Source of the DNA: Phocaeicola_A sp045545095
GTDB lineage: Bacteria; Bacteroidota; Bacteroidia; Bacteroidales; Bacteroidaceae
Direction: 5' to 3'
Length of the DNA stretch: 46,426 nucleotides
Assembly (NCBI GenBank): GCA_045545095.1
Contig: JAZQAG010000036.1
Coordinates: 1-46,426 of the forward strand
Below the pieces are notes generated by a model, which was not told the origin of the DNA, ran no database searches, and saw nothing but the letters and a program-made list of their open reading frames with translations. Position 1 is the stretch's first letter; the number at the start of each line of letters is the position of its first letter. The translations under genes were made by a program, and so were the position numbers. This document shows, in pieces, positions 24,999 through 32,888 of the stretch.

Positions 24999-25086
24999 CC
25001 AGTACTTCTTAAGAAATACTCCAGTACTTCTTAGGCGGTACTCCAGTACTTCCAGTGTAGTACTGCAGTACTTGTTAAGAAGTACT
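24999..25086. repeat. four 22-bp palindromic units (CAGTACTT family)
   Basis: Units start at 24999, 25021, 25043 and 25065. Each begins [CG]CAGTACTT and ends TACT. Unit 1 (AGTACTTCTTAAGAAATACT) and unit 4 (AGTACTTGTTAAGAAGTACT) are nearly perfect palindromes; units 2 and 3 keep only the ends. The array lies between the two 280-bp copies, outside any gene. Confidence 0.8.
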
Positions 25087-25216
25087 GAGATTCGATTTGT
25101 ATGTTAACGATTTCCGTATGGATTACAACATAGAATGTCACCTATTCCCTCTAATTTCAACTGTCTTAACGGTGAGAGGATGAGCGATGAGCGATGAGCG
25201 GTGAGCGGAGTATAAA

Positions 25217-25490
25217 GGGTGAAGGGGGAAAGGTGAAAGGTAAAGGATGAAGGGCGGCTTTGCCTTAACGGTGAGCGGATGAGAGGATGAGCGGTGAGCG
25301 GAAGCCTTCGGCTGGGTTGAACGATTAACGTTTAACGAACAGGCGGTACGTATCATTTCCCTGTCATTCTGACGACTGCAGGGAGGAAGAATCTCTGGTA
25401 CGTCCAACTTTCTACCGTAAGTCCAAAAGGGCACCCGTTGATTGGAAGTACAAGAGATCCTTCCTATCGTCAGGATGACAAGAGACCGAC
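25217..25490. repeat. 280-bp intergenic element, copy B
   Basis: Second copy of the element at 24661, with inverted arms 25363-25395 and 25454-25479. It differs by scattered substitutions and short indels, mainly in the GGTGAG part. The arms keep complementary changes in places, which suggests that pairing matters. Confidence 0.75.
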
Positions 25491-25499
25491 AAGGTGTTG

Positions 25500-25580
25500 T
25501 GAAGGGGGAAGAGGGAAAGGGGAAAGGGGAAAGGGGAAAGGTGAGAGGACTATCCGACTCTCCCTCTAAGTTAGAGGGAG
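25500..25580. repeat. polypurine GGGGAAA run and palindrome
   Basis: About 40 bases of purine only (roughly 25502-25541), with GGGGAAA repeated in tandem. This is followed by a palindrome CTCCCTCTAA/TTAGAGGGAG (25560-25580). No gene. The rest of the stretch up to 25750 holds another copy of the 25-nt string at 25616-25640 and AT-rich sequence. Confidence 0.65.
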
Positions 25581-25758
25581 GGGACCCGAAGGGTGAGGGA
25601 GTGTGTTGGTGAGAGGTGAGCGGAGTATAAAGGGTGAAGGGTTAACGATTAGCGGACCATGCTCCGGGATATTGTCTTTTAGGAGGAATAATCGCACCAT
25701 AAAAGGGTACTTCATCCATATTTTTCGTGGAAAAGAAGAGAAAGTAATAAAAAAGTTG

Positions 25759-25766
25759 TATCTTTG
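25759..25766 (+). promoter_or_regulatory. -7 element of the 25798 gene
   Basis: TATCTTTG followed by GC, 31 bases before the ATG at 25798. No clear -33 TTTG. Confidence 0.45.
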
Positions 25767-25797
25767 GCCGATTAATAACACTTGAAACAAGCGACGT

Positions 25798-26202
25798 ATG
25801 AATATATTCATGATAATCGCCATGGTCGCATTCTTCCTTTTCATCAAGAATACGACAAAAGGAAAGAATCCCGACAATGCAGACGAAGTCTGGCCCACCA
25901 TAGAACCTCTGCCTGTAGAAGAGGAGACTCCCATGGAAATGGAAGAGCCCAAAGAGCAAAAGCTCCGACAGTTGTTGGAACTGTTAGGGGCTCCCGCTAC
26001 ACCCAAGAAGAAACTGGAAGCCACCAAGCCCTTGCTACAACCCGAGGAGACCACTGCCACCCCACCAACTAAGGAGACGAAGATGGCAACAAAGACTCCA
26101 TCGGCCAATACTGCAAAGTCATCTGTCGGACAAGACATACGGACACCCCAAGGGGCGCGCAGAGCCTTCATCTATAGCGAGATATTCAAGAGGAGATACT
26201 GA
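25798..26202 (+). CDS. hypothetical one-TM membrane protein
   Basis: 134 residues. An N-terminal membrane helix (MNIFMIIAMVAFFLFIK) lacks a good cleavage site, so it is probably an anchor. The remainder is acidic then Pro/Thr/Lys-rich and probably unstructured, with a short conserved-looking end 'TPQGARRAFIYSEIFKRRY'. Small proteins with an anchor and 'RRAFIYSEI...' end occur in Bacteroides; no function is known to me. It is an isolated gene in a repeat-rich region, with repeats on both sides, and it has a recognisable -7 element. Confidence 0.65.
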   Translation: MNIFMIIAMVAFFLFIKNTTKGKNPDNADEVWPTIEPLPVEEETPMEMEEPKEQKLRQLLELLGAPATPKKKLEATKPLLQPEETTATPPTKETKMATKTPSANTAKSSVGQDIRTPQGARRAFIYSEIFKRRY

Positions 26203-26208
26203 TATAGC

Positions 26209-26301
26209 GGTGAGCGGTGAGCGGATGAGCGGATGAGCGGTGAGCGGTGAGCGGATGAGCGGTGAGCGGATGAGCGGTGAGCGGAGTATAAAGGGTGAAG
26301 G
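26209..26301. repeat. TGAGCGG minisatellite with shared 25-nt tail
   Basis: Ten units in a row, 26209-26282, of two lengths: GGTGAGC (7) and GGATGAGC (8), in the order 7,7,8,8,7,7,8,7,8,7. It ends in a 25-nt string (begins GTGAGCGGAG, ends GGGTGAAGG) at 26277-26301. The same string is found at 25201-25225 and 25616-25640. Confidence 0.85.
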
Positions 26302-26388
26302 TTTAACGAGGAGCGGACTTTCGTCTATAACCCCTGCACTAAGGAAGTGAACAAAGAAAATTATAATCAACAAATATAGAAAACGAAT

Positions 26389-27885
26389 ATGGCAATGAAC
26401 ATCATTACAGCAGCCGAGGCTGCCAGCTTAGTCAAACATGGCTACAACATAGGACTCAGCGGATTCACCCCTGCAGGTACTCCCAAGGCGGTGACTGCGG
26501 AGATTGCACGCATAGCAGAAGAAGAACATGCAAAAGGAAACCCTTTCCAGATAGGTATATTCACAGGAGCCAGCACCGGAGACTCATGCGACGGAATACT
26601 TGCCCGCAACAAGGCTATCCGCTACCGTGCCCCCTATACCACCAACCCTGACTTCCGCAAGGCTGTGAACAACGGAGAGATTGCCTACAACGACATACAC
26701 CTCTCGCAGATGGCACAGGAGTTGCGCTATGGATTCATGGGCAAGGTGGATGTGGCTATCCTGGAGGCTTGCGAAGTGACTCCTGACGGCAAAGTCTATC
26801 TGACAGCTGCCGGAGGTATCTCACCGACCATTGCCCGCATGGCCGACAAGGTGATTATCGAACTGAATGCTGCACACAGCAAGAACAGCATAGGCCTGCA
26901 CGATGTCTATGAACCACTCGACCCTCCCTACCGTCGTGAGATTCCCATCTTCAAGCCCAGTGACCGCATCGGTACGACATACGTACAGGTTGACCCGGCC
27001 AAGATTGTGGGTATCGTAGAGGTGAACAAGCCTGACGAGGCACGTGCCTTCACTGCCCCTGACCCTGTGACAGACAAGATTGGACAGAATGTGGCCGACT
27101 TCCTGGCAGCCGACATGCGCCGCGGCATCATCCCACCGACCTTCCTGCCCCTGCAGAGTGGTGTGGGCAACATTGCCAATGCTGTCCTTGGTGCCTTGGG
27201 ACGAGACACCACTATACCTGCCTTTGAAATGTACACCGAAGTATTGCAGGATGCCGTGGTTGACCTTATCCGTGCCGGCCGTGTGAAGTTCGGAAGTACC
27301 TGTTCGCTGACTGTCACCAACGACTGTCTGAATGGTATCTACAGTGACATGGACTTCTTCCGCGACAAATTGGTATTGCGCCCCAGCGAAATCAGCAACA
27401 GCCCCGAGGTGGCCCGCCGATTGGGTATCATCTCCATCAATACCGCCATCGAGGCTGATATCTATGGCAACATCAACTCTACCCACATCGGTGGTACCAA
27501 GATGATGAACGGCATCGGTGGAAGCGGTGACTTCACCCGTAACGCCTATATCTCTATCTTCACCTGTCCATCAGTGGCCAAGGAGGGAAAGATCAGTGCC
27601 ATTGTACCTATGGTGTCACACCACGACCATACGGAACATGATGTGAACATCATTGTGACCGAGCAGGGTGTGGCCGACTTGAGAGGCAAGAGTCCCATGC
27701 AGCGTGCACAGGCCATCATCGAGAACTGTGCACACCCCGACTACAAGAACCTCTTGTGGGACTACCTGAAACTCTCGTCCAAAGGACAGACCTGCCACAA
27801 TGTGGCGGCTTCATTGGCCATGCATGACACCTTAGCCAAGAAGGGCGACATGCGCCTGACTGACTGGGCTGAGTATGTGAAGTGA
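26389..27885 (+). CDS. acetyl-CoA hydrolase/transferase family (succinate/propionate CoA-transferase type)
   Basis: 498 residues, usual for class I CoA-transferases of the Cat1/AarC family, which move CoA between acetate, succinate or propionate. Motifs: 'GFTPAGTPKAVTAEIA' near the start; 'GKVDVAILEACEVTPDG'; 'LQSGVGNIANAVLGALG'; 'PAFEMYTEVLQDAVVDL', where Glu284 is the probable covalent CoA-thioester residue; and 'IVTEQGVADLRGKSPMQRAQ'. In a succinate/propionate-producing gut anaerobe a fermentation role is likely, but the substrate cannot be read from sequence. No clear promoter is seen in the 186 bases upstream, which are filled by the minisatellite. It heads a plus-strand run of five genes. 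Confidence 0.9.
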   Translation: MAMNIITAAEAASLVKHGYNIGLSGFTPAGTPKAVTAEIARIAEEEHAKGNPFQIGIFTGASTGDSCDGILARNKAIRYRAPYTTNPDFRKAVNNGEIAYNDIHLSQMAQELRYGFMGKVDVAILEACEVTPDGKVYLTAAGGISPTIARMADKVIIELNAAHSKNSIGLHDVYEPLDPPYRREIPIFKPSDRIGTTYVQVDPAKIVGIVEVNKPDEARAFTAPDPVTDKIGQNVADFLAADMRRGIIPPTFLPLQSGVGNIANAVLGALGRDTTIPAFEMYTEVLQDAVVDLIRAGRVKFGSTCSLTVTNDCLNGIYSDMDFFRDKLVLRPSEISNSPEVARRLGIISINTAIEADIYGNINSTHIGGTKMMNGIGGSGDFTRNAYISIFTCPSVAKEGKISAIVPMVSHHDHTEHDVNIIVTEQGVADLRGKSPMQRAQAIIENCAHPDYKNLLWDYLKLSSKGQTCHNVAASLAMHDTLAKKGDMRLTDWAEYVK

Positions 27886-27913
27886 TATTCCTGAAATAAA
27901 AAAGACAATAACC

Positions 27914-29896
27914 ATGACCCTAAAGCGAACCATCTGCTCCTCTCCTTTGGCCTTTGTGGCCAACATGGTATGGGCTTACGTGGCATACGGACTGTGCCGC
28001 ATGCTCTACCTCGCAGAGAACTGGAGTGTGCTGGGGAGCCATCTCTCATGGTCATCTGCCTGGGAGATGATGCAGGGAGCATGGATGTTTGACACTTCGG
28101 CCCTACTATACACCAATGCACTGTATGCCCTGATGATGCTGGTGCCTTGGCACGGCAAAGAGCAGGACGGATGGCAACGGGCAGCGAAGTGGGTCTTCAT
28201 AGCAGTGAACGGACTGGCCATCTGCATCAATCTGGCAGACAGTGTCTATTTCCAATATACCGGCCGACGCACCACTGCCACCGTCTTCAGTGAGTTCAGC
28301 AACGAAGGGAACCTGGGAGGCATCATCGGCATCGAGCTATTGAACCATTGGTACCTGGTGCTGGCAGCCATAGTACTCATCTATGGCCTCAGCAAGGCTT
28401 ACGTACTGCCTGTAGGCAAACCTTGGCGTCGTCCTTTCGGACTCTACTATACGGTGCAAGTGCTATGCCTGGCGCTGTTTGTCCCTCTCTGCATCTGTGG
28501 TATGCGCGGTGGAGCCACCACGGCCATACGCCCCATCACCCTGAGCAATGCGAACCAATATGTGGACAGGCCGGCCGATGTGGCATTGGTGCTGAATACC
28601 CCCTTCTCCCTCATCCGCACTATCGGGAAGAAGCCATTCGTCAATCCCAACTATTTCGGCCAAGAAACATTGGACGAGATTTATTCACCGGTACACAATG
28701 TGGTTGACAAAGAAGAAGTTGACAAGTTGACAAGGCCATACGGCACAGACTCCTCGTCAACTAAAAACATCGTCATCCTCATCGTCGAAAGTTTCGGACG
28801 CGAATATATCGGCAGCCTCAACAGACATTTGGACAATGGGACATACAGAGGATACACACCCTTTACCGACAGCCTGCTGAGCCGGAGCCTTACCTGGGAA
28901 TATACCTTGGCCAACGGCCGGAAGAGCATCGACGGTATGCCTTCGGTACTGAGCAGCATACCTATGTTTGTAGAACCTTTCTTCGTGACATCGGCAGCCA
29001 CCAACAGCTTGGGCGGTGTTGCCCGTGAACTGGCAAACGAGGGTTATCACACGGCATTCTTCCATGGGGCAGAAAACAGTTCCATGGGTTTTCAGGCTTT
29101 TGCCCGTGCCACAGGCTTCAAAGAATACTACGGACGTGACGAATACAATAAGGACACCCGCTTCGACGGTGACAAAGATTTTGATGGGACATGGGCCATC
29201 TGGGACGAGCCCTTCTTGCAATTCTATGCACAGACAATGAGTGACATGAAGGAGCCTTTCGTGACGGCTATCTTCACGGCCTCATCGCATCATCCCTTCG
29301 TTGTGCCCGAGGAGTACAAAGACTCTTTCCCCAAAGGGGACAAACCTATCCACCAATGTATCGGCTACACAGACCATGCCCTACGCCGTTTCTTCGAGAC
29401 CGCCAGCAAACAACCGTGGTATGAGAATACCCTGTTCGTGCTGACAGCCGACCACACCAACCAATCCACTCATCCTGAATATCAGACGGCATGGGGCAGT
29501 TTCAGTGTACCCATCATCCTGTTTGACCCTTCTGGCACACTGCCCACAGGCATCCGCCCGGGCATTGCCCAACAGATTGACATCATGCCTACCCTGCTCG
29601 GATTAGTAGGATATGACAAACCTTATGTGGCTTTCGGACAGGATTTGTTGGCAACACCCACCGAAGAGGTATGGGCCGTCAATTACCAGAATGACATTTA
29701 CCAACTCTTCAAAGGTGACTACCTGATACTGTTCGACGGGCAAGAAACTAAAGCCATCTACCGTTTCCGCGAGGATCCGCTACTGCAACACAACCTGTTG
29801 GAAGGAAATCCCCAACCGGAGATGGAGAAAGAGTTGAAAGCCATCATCCAAAGCTATATGCAACGGATGAATGAAGACGGGTTGGTAATCAAATAA
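27914..29896 (+). CDS. LTA synthase-like membrane phosphotransferase/sulfatase-fold protein
   Basis: 660 residues. The N-terminus has about five membrane helices (residues 10-215). The C-terminal alkaline-phosphatase-like domain (about 280-630) has 'KNIVILIVESFGREYIGSLN' (metal-binding Glu), 'ANGRKSIDGMPSVLSSIP' (probable nucleophile Ser338, where LtaS has Thr), 'FHGAENSSMGFQAFA', 'PFVTAIFTASSHHPF', and 'LFVLTADHTNQSTH' (metal-binding Asp-His). Such proteins transfer phosphoglycerol or phosphoethanolamine to envelope glycans or lipids. A Gram-negative Bacteroidales lacks classical LTA, so decoration of lipid A or glycan is more likely. It is 28 bases after the CoA-transferase and 20 bases before the acyltransferase. 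Confidence 0.88.
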   Translation: MTLKRTICSSPLAFVANMVWAYVAYGLCRMLYLAENWSVLGSHLSWSSAWEMMQGAWMFDTSALLYTNALYALMMLVPWHGKEQDGWQRAAKWVFIAVNGLAICINLADSVYFQYTGRRTTATVFSEFSNEGNLGGIIGIELLNHWYLVLAAIVLIYGLSKAYVLPVGKPWRRPFGLYYTVQVLCLALFVPLCICGMRGGATTAIRPITLSNANQYVDRPADVALVLNTPFSLIRTIGKKPFVNPNYFGQETLDEIYSPVHNVVDKEEVDKLTRPYGTDSSSTKNIVILIVESFGREYIGSLNRHLDNGTYRGYTPFTDSLLSRSLTWEYTLANGRKSIDGMPSVLSSIPMFVEPFFVTSAATNSLGGVARELANEGYHTAFFHGAENSSMGFQAFARATGFKEYYGRDEYNKDTRFDGDKDFDGTWAIWDEPFLQFYAQTMSDMKEPFVTAIFTASSHHPFVVPEEYKDSFPKGDKPIHQCIGYTDHALRRFFETASKQPWYENTLFVLTADHTNQSTHPEYQTAWGSFSVPIILFDPSGTLPTGIRPGIAQQIDIMPTLLGLVGYDKPYVAFGQDLLATPTEEVWAVNYQNDIYQLFKGDYLILFDGQETKAIYRFREDPLLQHNLLEGNPQPEMEKELKAIIQSYMQRMNEDGLVIK

Positions 29897-29916
29897 AGAA
29901 TTAAATATCAAACGTT

Positions 29917-30849
29917 ATGACTTATCATATTATCCGCACGCTATGGAAACTGATGTCACTGCTACCAATGGGTGTACTGCACTTCATTAGTGACTTGGTT
30001 TATTATCCTTTATATTATGTAGTGCGTTATCGCCGCAAGATAGTGCACAAGAACCTTGTCAATGCTTTCCCAGATAAGACAGAGAAAGAGATTGAAAAGA
30101 TTGAGAAGAAATTCTACTCCGCATTCTGCGATTATGTGATGGAGACGGTGAAACTGATGAGCATGAGCCCAGAAAAGATAAAGAAGCACTTACGCTTCGA
30201 AGGGACCGAGGAGGTAGAGCGTCTGGCCTCCCAAGAGGGACGCTCGTGTGTGGTGTATATGGGACATACATTCAACTGGGAATTTGTCACCTCCCTCCCA
30301 CTCCATTTCAAAGACCCAAAGATACAATTCGGACAAATCTACCACCCATTGGCAAACAAGGCAATGGACCGTCTTTTCCTTGAACTCCGCAACCAATATG
30401 GTGCCGAAAGTATCAGCATGGCCAACACCCTACGGCGCATCCTGCAACTGAACAAGGCAAAGACCCCCTTCGTCATCGGATTCATAGCAGACCAAGTACC
30501 TCATTGGGAAGCCATTGACTATTGGATGGAATTTTTCCACCAAGAGACACCCGTATTCACTGGTACCGAAAAGATTGCCCGACGTACTGACAGTGCAGTG
30601 TTCTACATGTCATTGCGTAAGGAAAGACGCGGATGCTACGTGGCCACCTTCCATAAACTGAGCGATGACGCTTCGAAGACCGAAGAGAATGAACTGACAC
30701 ACCAATACTATCAGTTACTGGAAAAGAAAATCAGTGAAAATCCCGAATTGTGGTTATGGACACACCGCCGATGGAAACGCACCAAGGCCAAATATCAAGA
30801 GTGGAACGAGAAAAGAATCAAACGACTGAAAGAAAAAACTCAAGCATAA
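29917..30849 (+). CDS. lipid A acyltransferase (LpxL/HtrB family)
   Basis: 310 residues. It adds a secondary acyl chain to lipid A from acyl-ACP at the inner membrane. An amphipathic or membrane N-terminus is followed by 'RRKIVHKNLVNAFPDKTEKEIEKI' and the catalytic 'YMGHTFNWEF', where His117 and Glu122 form the HX4E motif of the family. 'IADQVP' and 'LWTHRRWKRTK' at the end are also typical. Its stop codon overlaps the next gene's ATG (TAATG), so the acyltransferase and GT90 are translationally coupled. Which acyl position it uses is unclear. Confidence 0.93.
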   Translation: MTYHIIRTLWKLMSLLPMGVLHFISDLVYYPLYYVVRYRRKIVHKNLVNAFPDKTEKEIEKIEKKFYSAFCDYVMETVKLMSMSPEKIKKHLRFEGTEEVERLASQEGRSCVVYMGHTFNWEFVTSLPLHFKDPKIQFGQIYHPLANKAMDRLFLELRNQYGAESISMANTLRRILQLNKAKTPFVIGFIADQVPHWEAIDYWMEFFHQETPVFTGTEKIARRTDSAVFYMSLRKERRGCYVATFHKLSDDASKTEENELTHQYYQLLEKKISENPELWLWTHRRWKRTKAKYQEWNEKRIKRLKEKTQA

Positions 30850-31835
30850 TGTTTTCATTTATACGTAAACAGAAGCATAAGAACAATAAACCGCTATACT
30901 ATCTCAAGAACTTTGTTCGCTACTATATCCCCAAATGGATATGTGGAAAACAGTTACCAGACATATTGAAACAACTGGAAGAGTTGGACACGGAAGAGAA
31001 AACGTATATTCTGAAGCGAGTCAACTATTATAATAAATTGGAGGCTATGACCCCTTTGGATCCTACAAGAAGCATCCAATTAGAAGATTTCAAACTCCAA
31101 CACCGCAAAAAAGGGAATGTCTATTTCTTCGATACTTATGAATATACACGCTATTTTCCAAAACGCTATAGTATCGTAACTCTCTTCGGAGACATTACTC
31201 AAGTACCTGATACTCCTTCGTTGACCAAGAGCCGACCCATTGCTGGGAATAATGCAAATTCTGTCATTCTCAAACTCAATAAGATACGACACTATACTTT
31301 CGTGAAAGACAAAAAGACATTCACGGAAAAGAAAGACATTCTCATCGGACGTGCTTGCATCAAACAGGCACAACGAATTCGTTTCTGGGAAATGTACTTC
31401 AATCATCCCATGTGCGATTTAGGACAAATAAATGCCAACAATGTGATTCGCCCTGAATGGATAAAGCCCTCTATCTCCATCGACGAGCATTTGGACTACA
31501 AATTCATTCTCTGTATCGAAGGATTTGACGTAGCCAGTAATCTCAAGTGGGTGATGTCATCCAACTCGCTGGCTGTAATGCCTCGCCCCAAATACGAGAC
31601 ATGGTTCATGGAAGGTACACTCATTCCTGACTATCATTATGTCTGTATCAAGGATGACTACTCCGATTTGGAAGAACGCCTCACCTACTACATCAACCAC
31701 CCCGACGAAGCACAAGCCATCATCAATCATGCTCACGAATATGTGGTACAATTCCGTAACAAAAAGCGAGAAGATCTCATCTCACTGCTTGTGTTGAAAA
31801 AATATTTTGAGAAAACAGGACAATATCGCGATTGA
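30849..31835 (+). CDS. family 90 glycosyltransferase (LPS glucosyl/xylosyltransferase type)
   Basis: 328 residues from the ATG that overlaps the acyltransferase stop; the frame runs upstream but that part is inside the previous gene. GT90/CAP10-type features: 'KSRPIAGNNANSVILKLNKIRHYTF', 'RACIKQAQRIRFWEMYFNHPMCDLGQIN', 'EHLDYKFILCIEGFDVASNLKWVMSSNSLAVMPRPKYETWFMEGTLIP' and 'YVCIKDDYSDLEERLTYYINHPDEAQAI'. GT90 enzymes of this kind add sugar to lipopolysaccharide core or capsule. The location right after an LpxL-type gene supports the LPS core. Donor and acceptor sugars are unknown. Confidence 0.85.
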   Translation: MFSFIRKQKHKNNKPLYYLKNFVRYYIPKWICGKQLPDILKQLEELDTEEKTYILKRVNYYNKLEAMTPLDPTRSIQLEDFKLQHRKKGNVYFFDTYEYTRYFPKRYSIVTLFGDITQVPDTPSLTKSRPIAGNNANSVILKLNKIRHYTFVKDKKTFTEKKDILIGRACIKQAQRIRFWEMYFNHPMCDLGQINANNVIRPEWIKPSISIDEHLDYKFILCIEGFDVASNLKWVMSSNSLAVMPRPKYETWFMEGTLIPDYHYVCIKDDYSDLEERLTYYINHPDEAQAIINHAHEYVVQFRNKKREDLISLLVLKKYFEKTGQYRD

Positions 31836-31883
31836 GCGAGACGACAAACATTGCTTGACAACAACACACCAATCTGTAAAATT

Positions 31884-32699
31884 ATGCCAAAATATAAAGC
31901 TTCCGTCATCATCTCCATATATAGCAATACACGTGCGCTGAAGGTTGTACTGGATTCGTTGAAACTACAAACAGAACAGAATTTTGAGATTATAATCTCA
32001 GAAGACGCAGAACATAACCATGTAAATGAGTTTTGCCAAACGTACAACTTCACCCATGATTACCAGCATCTGACACAGCCCGATGTCGGATGGCGCAAGA
32101 ATCAAGCACTGAACAAGGCAATCAAAGCCGCAAAAAGTGATTGGCTGATATTTATTGATGGCGACTGTGTCTTGCACCCACGTTTTGTAGAATTTCACCT
32201 TAAATTAAGTGGAGAAAAGAATATCGTGGCAGGGAAAAGAGTGAAATTGAACGATGAATTGAGCGAATTGTTGCAACAAGACGTCATGAACTATCAAGCT
32301 ATAGAAAAGTCCCTCGTCAAGAAATTCTTTTTAGGTAACAAAAAAGGAATAGGTTTTATAGAAGAGGGGATTTTTATCAATCCGAAGTCATGGCTTGGAT
32401 TCATACCAAAGCTAAGAAAAATGTCTCAACTGAAAGGGTGTAATATGTCATTTTCCAAAGCTGCCATCGAAGCCATCAATGGATTCGATGAAGAATATAT
32501 CTTACCCGCTATTGGAGAAGACATTGACCTGACTTGGAGATTCCAAGCAGCAGGGTATCATTTGGTGTCTGCCCGTAATCTTGCCGTCCAATACCATCTT
32601 AATCACAAAGAGAACTGGACTGACCAGAGTGAAAACAGCCAAATGATGAAAAGAAAGCAACAGAATAACGAATATATCTGCAAAAAGGGACTTGTATAA
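31884..32699 (+). CDS. family 2 glycosyltransferase
   Basis: 271 residues from the ATG at 31884; codons before it look untranslated and have no good start. The GT-A fold begins 'KYKASVIISIYSNTRALKVVLDSLKLQT'. The metal-binding DXD is in 'WLIFIDGDCVLHPRFV', and the acceptor-side 'EDIDLTWRFQAAGYHLVSARN' has the general-base type acidic pair. 'LKGCNMSFSKAAIEAINGFDEEY' is the usual galactosyltransferase-like segment. It is the last gene of the LPS-like run; 48 bases separate it from GT90. It probably adds a sugar to the same glycan. Confidence 0.9.
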   Translation: MPKYKASVIISIYSNTRALKVVLDSLKLQTEQNFEIIISEDAEHNHVNEFCQTYNFTHDYQHLTQPDVGWRKNQALNKAIKAAKSDWLIFIDGDCVLHPRFVEFHLKLSGEKNIVAGKRVKLNDELSELLQQDVMNYQAIEKSLVKKFFLGNKKGIGFIEEGIFINPKSWLGFIPKLRKMSQLKGCNMSFSKAAIEAINGFDEEYILPAIGEDIDLTWRFQAAGYHLVSARNLAVQYHLNHKENWTDQSENSQMMKRKQQNNEYICKKGLV

Positions 32700-32724
32700 C
32701 CCCAACATCTACATTATAATGACC

Positions 32725-32821
32725 TTTACATTCATGAGTCAAGCCCTTTACCTATAGGTGTAAACGGATTTACATTCAAAGGTAAAGGGTTTGACATATA
32801 GAGGTAAACAGTTTTACATTC
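32725..32821. repeat. 44-bp tandem repeat with inverted core
   Basis: TTTACATTC occurs at 32725, 32769 and 32813, exactly 44 bases apart. Units 1 and 2 agree at their ends (TTTACATTCA... and TATAG..GTAAAC). The middle is TCAAGCCCTTTACC in unit 1 and GGTAAAGGGTTTGA in unit 2, its reverse complement with one change. The pair therefore forms a hairpin. It lies between convergent genes and may also act as a terminator. Confidence 0.75.
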
Positions 32822-32888
32822 TCAGAAAAAAGAATATAAATGTAATATTCTATCAATCAGAGGTTTACCATATCAAAATCCCCAATCA

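Noticed and set aside
24999..25086. Possible CRISPR array
   Set aside because: Units are contiguous with no unique spacers and no cas genes are near. The same applies to the 21-bp array at 2274.
26821..27486. 221-codon minus-strand frame
   Set aside because: Antisense shadow of the CoA-transferase gene, no motif.
30750..30848. Upstream extension of the GT90 frame
   Set aside because: It lies inside the lipid A acyltransferase gene; the overlapping ATG at 30849 (TAATG) is the natural start.
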